From contig OZ243042.1 of NCBI GenBank assembly GCA_965212085.1, positions 186,001 to 250,000 of the forward strand: DNA of 64,000 nt, written 5' to 3'. The notes beneath the pieces were generated by a model. It ran no database searches, was not told the DNA's origin, and saw nothing but the letters and a program-made list of their open reading frames with translations. Origin of the DNA: JAHRAW01 sp965212085 (GTDB lineage: Bacteria; Pseudomonadota; Gammaproteobacteria; Arenicellales; Poriferihabitantaceae). Numbering within the stretch: position 1 is the first letter of the stretch; each line of letters opens with the position of its first letter. The position numbers and the translations under genes were made by a program. Shown one piece after another: positions 26,857 to 33,944 of this stretch.

Positions 26857-27380
26857 ACTTGAGATTTTGGCGCAAAAACACTAGGAAAGTAAACTTGGAT
26901 GCATTGTTCAAGCGATACCAGTTAGAAAACATCAAAATAAACTTACCAGGAGTAAGTGCTGACTTAGCTCTTGACAGAGCTGATGAAGATGCGGCATGGG
27001 ATTTGTATATTGAGATGTTGACTAGAATCGTGACCCAGCCCCTACCATCTGAAGATGGAGATGAAAAGATAGCATTGGACAGCATTTACTCACTTTTCCC
27101 AACTACTCGTGAAATTCTCCACCGACATGGACGAAATACCATCCAGTTCAGTAAACTTGCTATACCTGTATTGAACCAAATAGTGCGACCCTTTACCGCA
27201 AAATGGCATAGAGAGTCCTTGTTAGGGGCTTTTAACGAACAAACCAAACGAAAAAAATTTCGGAAAGAATTGGAATACCTGCAAGTGCAATTATGTAATT
27301 ATAATCATATGCTGGCGAACATTGCCGGTGTGGAAGATTTGACAGACATGGAGAAAATGACACCTGATGAACACCAATAG
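26853..27380 (+). CDS. Conserved-looking protein of unknown function, first cargo gene after hsdM
   Basis: A 175-residue, mainly alpha-helical, soluble protein that I cannot assign to a family. There is no signal peptide or membrane segment. Segments that look conserved are DADLALDRAD-like SADLALDRADEDAAWDLYIE, SIYSLFPTTREILHRHGR, IPVLNQIVRPFTAKWHRESL and the C-terminal MLANIAGVEDLTDMEKM. It is translated from a strong RBS within hsdM and overlaps hsdM by four bases. The TIR gene follows after 21 bases with its own RBS. The position suggests it is a partner or sensor for the TIR protein. Base composition is much richer in A+T than in hsdM. Confidence 0.8.
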   Translation: MNLRFWRKNTRKVNLDALFKRYQLENIKINLPGVSADLALDRADEDAAWDLYIEMLTRIVTQPLPSEDGDEKIALDSIYSLFPTTREILHRHGRNTIQFSKLAIPVLNQIVRPFTAKWHRESLLGAFNEQTKRKKFRKELEYLQVQLCNYNHMLANIAGVEDLTDMEKMTPDEHQ

Positions 27381-27401
27381 ATTACGAAAGGAGCCAATAC
27401 T

Positions 27402-27878
27402 ATGACTGATGAAACGAAAAATATTTTTATATCCCACATTCATGAAGATGACGCAGGTCTCGGAAGACTCAAAGATCTTTTGAATAGTAACGGAATGACG
27501 ATCCGAGACTATTCGATCAACGCAGATAATCCCAACAATGCCCATGCGGAAGAATATATAAAGTCTCAAATTCTTGCACCACGCATTCAACAATCAAGCA
27601 CATTGGTTGTCTATATTTCCCCTGAGACCAAAGACAGTGAATACGTCGATTGGGAAATAGAATATGCCGTAAAAAAAAGCAAACGAATTGTGGGAGTTTG
27701 GGCACACGGTGAAAACGAATGTGAAACACCCGAGGCGTTGGATAAATTTGCTGATGCTGTGGTGGGCTGGACGGGCGATCGTATTATTGACGCGATAAAC
27801 GGCGTAATTGACGATTGGCAAAAACCAGACGGAACCCCAAGTCCTTCGCGTAACATTAAACGGTATAGCTGTGTCTAA
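27402..27878 (+). CDS. TIR-like (ThsB/DUF1863-type) domain protein
   Basis: A 158-residue single-domain protein resembling the TIR-like proteins of Thoeris (ThsB), which use NAD+ to make signalling nucleotides or deplete it. Visible features are the first strand NIFISHIHEDD, a box-2-like IRDYSINADNPNNAHAEEYI, PRIQQSSTLVVYISPETKDS and the helix YVDWEIEYAVKKSKRIVGVW, in which Glu85 or Glu87 is the candidate catalytic glutamate. The ATG at 27402 has an AAAGGAG RBS. No ThsA (SIR2/SLOG) gene is present, so this is not a canonical Thoeris locus. The downstream gene overlaps its end. Confidence 0.85.
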   Translation: MTDETKNIFISHIHEDDAGLGRLKDLLNSNGMTIRDYSINADNPNNAHAEEYIKSQILAPRIQQSSTLVVYISPETKDSEYVDWEIEYAVKKSKRIVGVWAHGENECETPEALDKFADAVVGWTGDRIIDAINGVIDDWQKPDGTPSPSRNIKRYSCV

Positions 27879-28500
27879 AAGAAGGCTTGTGAATTTATTC
27901 TCTTATGTTGTCGCTCGTGACTACGGGTTTGCTCCGAATCCATTTTTTGGAGTATGTACGTTGGCCACCTGTAAGCCGAGAATTCGAAAAGCTGCTATGG
28001 TTGGAGACTGCATAGTTGGCACTGGTAGCAAACCACAAAACGCACAAGGTTTTTTGGTTTATGTTATGCGCGTATCAGAGACAATGACATATAACGAATT
28101 CTGGGAAAACAGACAGTTTCGCCAAAAAAAACCGAACCTACGAGGAAGTATCAAGCAAGCATTTGGCGATAATATCTATTTCAGAGATGTATCTGGAAAG
28201 TGGCATCAGCGGGATTCTCATCATAGTTATGCGAATGGCTTGTCCAATCCACATAACATTAACCATGATACACAAGTGGATAGAGTACTAATCGGTACAG
28301 ATTACATTTATTGGGGCGGTTGTGGCCCTAGGATTCCTCAGGAATTCAGAAATTACAACGGGCATGATATTTGTGCATTGCGGAACCATAGATCCAGATT
28401 CCCTGCAGAATTGGCGGAAGATTTTATTGCGTGGATTCGATCCCTTGATATAAATGGGTTACACGGCGAACCTTTGGATTGGAGGAGATGGCATGAGTGA
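27871..28500 (+). CDS. Nmad2-like protein (nucleotide modification associated domain 2)
   Basis: About 209 residues from the GTG at 27871, which overlaps the TIR stop by eight bases; the frame also opens at a TTG (27808), but similarity begins at LVNLFSYVVARDYGFAPNPF. I recognise the strongly conserved opening, with FGVCTLATCKPRIRKAAM and GDCIVGTGS, as the Nmad2 family, which was predicted by comparative genomics to take part in nucleotide or DNA-base modification systems. Other strings are NLRGSIKQAFGDNIYFRD and DSHHSYANG. The biochemical activity is unknown. Its overlap with the TIR and MazG genes implies coordinated translation. Confidence 0.72.
   Translation: MSKRRLVNLFSYVVARDYGFAPNPFFGVCTLATCKPRIRKAAMVGDCIVGTGSKPQNAQGFLVYVMRVSETMTYNEFWENRQFRQKKPNLRGSIKQAFGDNIYFRDVSGKWHQRDSHHSYANGLSNPHNINHDTQVDRVLIGTDYIYWGGCGPRIPQEFRNYNGHDICALRNHRSRFPAELAEDFIAWIRSLDINGLHGEPLDWRRWHE
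28481..28487 (+). promoter_or_regulatory. Ribosome-binding site fixing the start of the MazG-like gene
   Basis: GGAGGAG lies six bases before the ATG at 28493. It decides in favour of that start over the in-frame upstream start at 28454. Confidence 0.75.
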
Positions 28501-29647
28501 TAATCAGATATCAAGCAATTCAGTGCTTCTGCGTGATTATGCACAAAAAATCAAATCTACCGATATTATTTCACCATCTAATCTGCAGCCAATTCTCTTT
28601 GGCTTATTTGGTGAAGTTGGCAGTATTATGGCAGCGGCCAAGAAAAAACGCCGGGAGGAATCAGCACATCCTGATTCTGAATATCAGCAAACGCTAGAGG
28701 AGGAATTTGGCGATGTACTGTGGTACTTGGCTACATTGTGCCGTCGTCTCAATTTTGATATCGCCGAAATATTCTCTGAAGCTGCAAGCCAAAATAAATA
28801 TACGGAGAATATCGCAGCAAGTGATCACCCGAGTGGTCCAATCTCTCGTATTTTATCTACTGGCACGCTACCTTACCAAGATCAAAATGCATCGCTTTTG
28901 GAATTAGGCAAAACGGCATCAACTTTATTTGATGGCGATAGTTCAAATGAACATACAAGAAATTTATTGTGCACGTTTTCCCACAATTATTTGCAAGCAC
29001 TACAAGAAAATGATGTGGTTTTTTCTACTGTTGTTGCCAGCAATATCGCAAAAGTCCATGGGCGTTTTGTTAAATCAAACCTATCTGACTTACCAAAATT
29101 CGACGAATCTTTCCCGGAAGACGAGCAAATTCCCCAGAACTTCACGATTAGAATCATGCAAAGAAAAAGTGGGAAAAGTTATTTACAGTGGGGTAAAGTA
29201 TTTATCGGAGATCCGCTCACAGACAACAGTTTGGATCCTGACGGCTATCGATTCCACGACGTGTTCCATCTTGCCAATGCCGCCATCCTCCACTGGTCTC
29301 CTGTATTTAGAGGACTTATAAAACAAAAACGAAAAAGTGATCCAAGTGTCGATGAGATTCAAGATGGTGGTAGAGCAAGCGTTATTGAAGAAGGACTTTC
29401 TGCATGGATATTTTCTCGCGCCAAACAATTAAATTACTTTGAAGGGCACAGTAGCATTTCCTTTGATATATTAAAGACCGTACAACAATTCGTGCGAGGG
29501 TACGAGGTAGAGAAATGCCCCCTTAAACTATGGGAGAATGCCATATTAGAAGGGTATAAAGTATTCAGACAAGTGCTGAACAACAATGGAGGGATCATAA
29601 TCGGAGACCGTAAAAGCCGAACTATCAAGTACAAATCAATTAAGTGA
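28493..29647 (+). CDS. MazG-like nucleotide pyrophosphohydrolase with MazG_C-like C-terminal domain
   Basis: A 384-residue protein. Residues ~30-85 form a MazG-type helical domain (FGLFGEVGSIMAAAKKK and EEEFGDVLWYLATLCRRL); these enzymes hydrolyse (d)NTPs to monophosphate and pyrophosphate using Mg-binding acidic residues. The usual ExxE is E41-V-G-S44 here, while the later ExxD is intact (E71, D74). The C-terminal ~200 residues resemble the MazG_C domain, with a histidine-rich RFHDVFHLANAAILHWSPVF (His255, His259) and SVIEEGLSAWIFSRAK. The start overlaps the Nmad2-like gene by eight bases. A role in clearing or sensing altered nucleotides is inference. Confidence 0.82.
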   Translation: MSDNQISSNSVLLRDYAQKIKSTDIISPSNLQPILFGLFGEVGSIMAAAKKKRREESAHPDSEYQQTLEEEFGDVLWYLATLCRRLNFDIAEIFSEAASQNKYTENIAASDHPSGPISRILSTGTLPYQDQNASLLELGKTASTLFDGDSSNEHTRNLLCTFSHNYLQALQENDVVFSTVVASNIAKVHGRFVKSNLSDLPKFDESFPEDEQIPQNFTIRIMQRKSGKSYLQWGKVFIGDPLTDNSLDPDGYRFHDVFHLANAAILHWSPVFRGLIKQKRKSDPSVDEIQDGGRASVIEEGLSAWIFSRAKQLNYFEGHSSISFDILKTVQQFVRGYEVEKCPLKLWENAILEGYKVFRQVLNNNGGIIIGDRKSRTIKYKSIK

Positions 29648-29657
29648 GGAACAAAGT

Positions 29658-30332
29658 ATGAAGTCATCTGATTTTGTAGAGAAACTACGTGAACTGAGTT
29701 TTGAAAACACGTTTAACCCGTATTCAGACCGGTGTACCGCTCATGATTTAGATGACGCGCCACAACGCCGCTCACAAATGTTGTTGTCTGTGATTGAGTC
29801 GGCGATGGAACGAGAAATTGATTCCCTATGGATTGGACGGGATCTTGGTTATCGAGGCGGCAGGAGAACGGGCTTGGCCTTAACCGATGATATACACATG
29901 CGCGCACATGTTGAACGCTGGGGGCTGTCAATTGAACGGCCCACAAAAGGAAAAATAGTCGCAGAACGGACAGCTGCGGTTATCTGGAGTGCCATTTTAC
30001 AAATCAAGGTACCCATTTTTCTTTGGAATGTATTCCCATTACATCCTCACGAATCCGATAATCCTTTCAGCAATCGCCCCCACAATCGTTTTGAATGCAA
30101 AACTGGAGAAGATATTCTCTCGCAATTGATTCTTCTGCTAAAGCCACGCCGCCTGGTTGCGATCGGTAGTGACGCTGTACAAACAACACACCGTTTGAGA
30201 ACCCAACATGATGTTGTTCAAGTACGGCACCCCAGTTATGGTGGGCAAACACAATTTCTAACACAGATAAGAGAATTGTATGATCTACCCGAAACCATGG
30301 CGCATAAAACATTATTGAGAAAAGGTGTGTGA
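29658..30332 (+). CDS. Uracil-DNA glycosylase superfamily protein
   Basis: A 224-residue protein with the layout of the UDG fold. Motif 1 is WIGRDLGYRGGRRTGLALTD with Asp62 in the place of the catalytic aspartate of GQDPY-type enzymes. LWNVFPLHPHESDNPFSNR follows, then the strand RRLVAIGSDA and a motif-2-like VRHPSYGGQTQF (His191-Pro-Ser-Tyr194). No iron-sulfur cysteine set is seen. UDG-fold enzymes excise uracil or other bases; one relative, Brig1, defends against phage by removing glucosylated cytosine. Here the substrate is unknown. It lies 10 bases after the MazG-like gene and nine bases before hsdS. Confidence 0.8.
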   Translation: MKSSDFVEKLRELSFENTFNPYSDRCTAHDLDDAPQRRSQMLLSVIESAMEREIDSLWIGRDLGYRGGRRTGLALTDDIHMRAHVERWGLSIERPTKGKIVAERTAAVIWSAILQIKVPIFLWNVFPLHPHESDNPFSNRPHNRFECKTGEDILSQLILLLKPRRLVAIGSDAVQTTHRLRTQHDVVQVRHPSYGGQTQFLTQIRELYDLPETMAHKTLLRKGV

Positions 30333-30341
30333 GAACTACTT

Positions 30342-31739
30342 ATGACCCTGTCTCTCAAATCCTACCCGACCTACAAACCCTCTGGCATTGAGTGGCTAGG
30401 ACAAGTACCGAAGCATTGGGAAATTATGCCAAACCGGGCACTCTTCGATGAAATTAAGGATCGTAATTCCTCTGATGAGCGGATGCTGTCTGTAACTATT
30501 AAGAAAGGAGTAATTTATCAGTCGACACTCCTTCAAGACACATCCAAAAAGGATAGCTCGAACTTGGATAGATCAAATTATAAACTTGTACAACCCGGAG
30601 ATATTGCATACAACAAGATGCGCGCTTGGCAGGGGGCGATTGGCGTGTCGTGCTATCGAGGAATCATTAGCCCTGCTTATGTAGTGCAACGCCCACACGA
30701 TCGCAGTGTCCCCGGCTACTTCCATCAACTCTTTCGAATTCCATCCTTCGCAAAAGAGGCCGAACGATGGTCTTACGGCATCACATCGGATATGTGGAGC
30801 CTACGCTCCGAACACTTCAAACTCATCTATTCATGCCTCCCACCCATCCCCGAACAAACCGCCATCGTGCGGTATCTGGATTATGTGGATCGGCGAGTGC
30901 GGCGGTTTGTGCGGGCGAAGGAAAAGCTGATCGGGCTGTTGGAGGAGCAGAAGCAGGTCATTATCCATCGCGCCGTTACTCGTGGTCTTGACCCTGATGT
31001 TCCTCTTAAATCTTCCGGTGTTGAGTGGCTGGGGGAGGTGCCGGAGTATTGGGAGGTGCGGCGCTTGCGAAACTTGGTTGAAATGCGTGTAAGCAATGTC
31101 GACAAGCACACCAAAGAGGATGAGGTTCCGGTCCGACTCTGCAACTATGTCGATGTCTATAAGAACGATTATGTCAGTGAGAAGATAAACTTCATGAGAG
31201 CAACTGCTACTCCCGAAGAAATCAAACGTTTTCGACTTGAGAAAGATGACGTTCTTATAACTAAGGACTCAGAAACATGGGACGATATTGGAGTGCCTGC
31301 TCTGGTTACGGAATCGGCCACGGATCTTATTTCGGGGTATCACTTGGCGTTGTTCCGACCACACGCTGGCAAACTTTCTGGTAGTTATATGCTTCGTGCC
31401 TTGCAAAGCAAAGGACTCGCATATCAGTTCCATGTTGAGGCTAAGGGGGTGACGAGATATGGACTCTCTCACTCTGGTATAAAATCGGTATGGGTGCCTA
31501 TCCCACCCCTCCCCGAACAAACCGCCATCGTCAAATACCTCGACAAAGCCACCGCCGACATTGACACCGCCATCACCCGCGCCAACCGCGAAGTGGAACT
31601 CCTGAATGAATACCGCACCCGCCTGATCGCCGACGTGGTCACCGGCAAATTGGACGTACGCGAGGCGGCGGCGCAGTTGCCGGATGAAGCGGGTGAGTCG
31701 GATGTGCAACAAGCGGCAGTTGATGGTAAAATTGATTAG
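30342..31739 (+). CDS. hsdS: Type I restriction-modification specificity subunit HsdS
   Basis: DNA-recognition subunit, 465 residues, with two target-recognition domains. Each half opens with a matching repeat (PSGIEWLGQVPKHWE and SSGVEWLGEVPEYWEVRRL) and ends with the conserved helix region after PPIPEQTAIVRYLD and PPLPEQTAIVKYLD. The recognition domains are visibly A+T-richer than the conserved helices, a common sign of domain swapping. The order hsdM-cargo-hsdS-cargo-hsdR is unusual. The target site cannot be read from the sequence. Confidence 0.94.
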   Translation: MTLSLKSYPTYKPSGIEWLGQVPKHWEIMPNRALFDEIKDRNSSDERMLSVTIKKGVIYQSTLLQDTSKKDSSNLDRSNYKLVQPGDIAYNKMRAWQGAIGVSCYRGIISPAYVVQRPHDRSVPGYFHQLFRIPSFAKEAERWSYGITSDMWSLRSEHFKLIYSCLPPIPEQTAIVRYLDYVDRRVRRFVRAKEKLIGLLEEQKQVIIHRAVTRGLDPDVPLKSSGVEWLGEVPEYWEVRRLRNLVEMRVSNVDKHTKEDEVPVRLCNYVDVYKNDYVSEKINFMRATATPEEIKRFRLEKDDVLITKDSETWDDIGVPALVTESATDLISGYHLALFRPHAGKLSGSYMLRALQSKGLAYQFHVEAKGVTRYGLSHSGIKSVWVPIPPLPEQTAIVKYLDKATADIDTAITRANREVELLNEYRTRLIADVVTGKLDVREAAAQLPDEAGESDVQQAAVDGKID

Positions 31740-31751
31740 AGAGGCCAATCC

Positions 31752-32900
31752 ATGAGTAGAATTGCAGTCACAGAGAGCATCCTGCATTGGGCTTTGGAGC
31801 GTTCCGCCCGGACGACGGATGACCTGAAAGGAAAATTCCCAAAAATCGGGCAGTGGTTGAGCGGAGAAGTTCAACCTACTCTGGCGCAGCTGGAAAAGTT
31901 CGCCAAAGCCACCCACACGCCGTTCGGTTTTCTTTTTCTCAACAAGCCGCCGGAGGAAGAACCTCCTATCAGTTGTTTTCGTACGGTTGGTGACACACCA
32001 TCATACCGTCCCAGTACTGATCTTCTGGACACTATCTATTTGATGGAACGCCGCCAATGGTGGATGCGTGATTACTTGATTGATCAAGGTCACGACCCGC
32101 TTCCGTTTGTTGGGTCGGCGGCGACCGGAGACGAAATAAAAGCCACAGCGGAGAAAATACGGGAAATACTTGGGTTTGATTTACAGTGGGCGAAAACACA
32201 ACCTACCTGGAAAGCGGCTCTGGATATGCTCCGAAAAAGGATGGGGCAGGCGGGAATACTGGTTTTTTCCAACGGGGTTGTTGGCAATAACACGCATCGG
32301 AAACTTGATGTTTCTGAGTTTCGCGGCTTTGTTCTGGTGGACGAGTATGCCCCCCTGGTCTTTGTCAATAACACCGATGGCAAGGCCGCTCAAATGTTCA
32401 CTCTGGCCCATGAATTGGCCCACGTATTCTATGGCAGCAGTGCCGCCTTTGATTTGCGTCAAATGCAGCCTGCGGATGATCCAACTGAACAAACATGCAA
32501 TCGGGTAGCCGCCGAGTTTCTTGTGCCCGAAGATGCGTTGCGTCAAGTTTGGCCCGATGTCCGGGATTCTCGTGAACCTTTTCAAGCCCTCGCCCAACAC
32601 TTCAAAGTCAGTGCTATCGTGGCCGCGCGTCGCGTCTTGGATATGGAGTTGATTCGGAGATCGGATTTTTTCGAATTTTACCAAAAATGGAAAAATGAAC
32701 GAATGAATGCGGCCACCCCTGCTACAGGGGGTGATTTTTATAACACCCAAAACTCGCGCTTGGACTATAGATTTTCTTCCTCGGTGATTCGGGAAGTAAA
32801 GAGTGGAAGAATGTCTTATATCGAAGCGTATAGACTGACGCAACTTTATGGCAAAACATTCGAAGAATATGCTTCCCGTCTCAACCTTGGTGATGGGTAA
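31752..32900 (+). CDS. ImmA/IrrE-family metallopeptidase with Xre-like N-terminus
   Basis: A 382-residue protein. The N-terminal ~60 residues contain a helical Xre-type region (KIGQWLSGEVQPTLAQLEKF). The centre carries a zinc-peptidase motif HELAH (His220, Glu221, His224) in FTLAHELAHVFYGSS with a downstream acidic residue in NRVAAEFLVP. Such proteins cleave or regulate repressors, and in this arrangement are paired with a DUF4411 toxin-like gene, which starts five bases downstream. The pair forms a predicted toxin-antitoxin-like module inside the restriction operon. Confidence 0.88.
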   Translation: MSRIAVTESILHWALERSARTTDDLKGKFPKIGQWLSGEVQPTLAQLEKFAKATHTPFGFLFLNKPPEEEPPISCFRTVGDTPSYRPSTDLLDTIYLMERRQWWMRDYLIDQGHDPLPFVGSAATGDEIKATAEKIREILGFDLQWAKTQPTWKAALDMLRKRMGQAGILVFSNGVVGNNTHRKLDVSEFRGFVLVDEYAPLVFVNNTDGKAAQMFTLAHELAHVFYGSSAAFDLRQMQPADDPTEQTCNRVAAEFLVPEDALRQVWPDVRDSREPFQALAQHFKVSAIVAARRVLDMELIRRSDFFEFYQKWKNERMNAATPATGGDFYNTQNSRLDYRFSSSVIREVKSGRMSYIEAYRLTQLYGKTFEEYASRLNLGDG

Positions 32901-32905
32901 TTGAG

Positions 32906-33400
32906 GTGAAAAGATATATCCTTGATGCCAACACGCTCATTACCCCCGCGCGCATGTACTACTCATTCGATATTGCGCCGGGATTCTGGGATAAACTAAT
33001 CGGTTTGGCGGGGAACGATCGGGTGGCAAGCATAGATCATGTCGAAGAGGAACTGAAAAAAGGTAATGACAGGCTGGCCGAATGGGCGGCAAATGAATTT
33101 TCATTTGCGTTCAACTCTACGGATGATGTAGATGTCCGTTCAGCATATGTAGAAATCATTACTTGGGTGAACAAGCAAAACCAGTATCAACATGCGGCCA
33201 AAGAAGAGTTTGCAGGGGTTGCGGACGGATGGGTAATCGCATATGCCAAGGCTCATCAAAATGTGGTGGTTACATTTGAAAAATTTCAACCAGAGACCAA
33301 ACGCAGAATTCCGATTCCCAATGTCTGTCAAAAATTCGACGTGGAATACATAGATCTATTCGAGATGTTGAAAAAGCTCCGTGTGCGATTGACAAATTAG
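32906..33400 (+). CDS. DUF4411-family PIN-like protein
   Basis: A 164-residue protein from a GTG start at 32906. It has the PIN-like opening YILDANTLITPARMYY with an early acidic residue, IDHVEEELKKG, and the late VADGWVIAYAKAHQNVVVTFE, all typical of DUF4411. These are predicted Mg-dependent RNases acting as toxins. The partner is the Xre/ImmA protein just upstream. RNase activity is expected from the fold only. Confidence 0.85.
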   Translation: MKRYILDANTLITPARMYYSFDIAPGFWDKLIGLAGNDRVASIDHVEEELKKGNDRLAEWAANEFSFAFNSTDDVDVRSAYVEIITWVNKQNQYQHAAKEEFAGVADGWVIAYAKAHQNVVVTFEKFQPETKRRIPIPNVCQKFDVEYIDLFEMLKKLRVRLTN

Positions 33401-33414
33401 GACAGGACAACAGT

Positions 33415-33933
33415 ATGATTCAGTTCAAGACGGGCGATATCTTTGCCGAAGATTCTGAAGCGCTGGTTAATACCGTCAACTGCGTCGGCATCATGGGGCG
33501 CGGTATCGCTCTTCAATTCAAGAAAAATTTTCCTGCTAACTTCGAGGCATATACTATCGCTTGCAAACATGAAAAAATACAGCCTGGGTGGATGTTCGTT
33601 TTTGAGACTGCTCAAACAAACAACCCGCGTTACATCATCAATTTTCCAACCAAGCGGCATTGGCGCAGGCCAAGTCGGATGGAAGATATTGAATCCGGTT
33701 TGTACGCGCTGGTTAAGGAAATCAGGAAACGCAAAATCCGCTCCATTGCCATTCCACCGCTTGGTTGTGGCTTGGGCGGCCTGAATTGGCGGCAGGTTCG
33801 CCCTCGCATAGAAGTGGCTCTTCAGATACTGGATAATGTTCGGGTCGTTATCTATGAACCATGGAACGCGCCAGTTGTTGAAAAAAATGCAACGGCCGAT
33901 CAGGGTACAGATCGTGACGCACCAACTTTGTAA
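33415..33933 (+). CDS. Macro-domain protein
   Basis: A 172-residue protein that is a single macro domain, which binds or hydrolyses ADP-ribose derivatives. The opening IQFKTGDIFAEDSEALVNTV and NCVGIMGRGIALQFKKNFP resemble the antitoxin DarG, and IPPLGCGLGGLNW is the second ligand loop. DarG has an additional C-terminal half of about 180 residues, and a DarT toxin gene usually sits beside it; both are missing. It lies 14 bases after DUF4411 and 11 before hsdR. Because a TIR protein is encoded in the same operon, an ADP-ribose-related role is attractive but unproven. Confidence 0.88.
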   Translation: MIQFKTGDIFAEDSEALVNTVNCVGIMGRGIALQFKKNFPANFEAYTIACKHEKIQPGWMFVFETAQTNNPRYIINFPTKRHWRRPSRMEDIESGLYALVKEIRKRKIRSIAIPPLGCGLGGLNWRQVRPRIEVALQILDNVRVVIYEPWNAPVVEKNATADQGTDRDAPTL

Positions 33934-33944
33934 CGAAAACCAAC

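Noticed and set aside
27402..28500. Canonical Thoeris system
   Set aside because: The TIR protein is ThsB-like but no ThsA-type SIR2/SLOG protein is encoded anywhere in the window, and the adjacent genes are of other families.
33415..33933. DarTG toxin-antitoxin system
   Set aside because: Only the macro half of DarG is present; there is no DarT gene next to it and the upstream gene is a DUF4411 protein.
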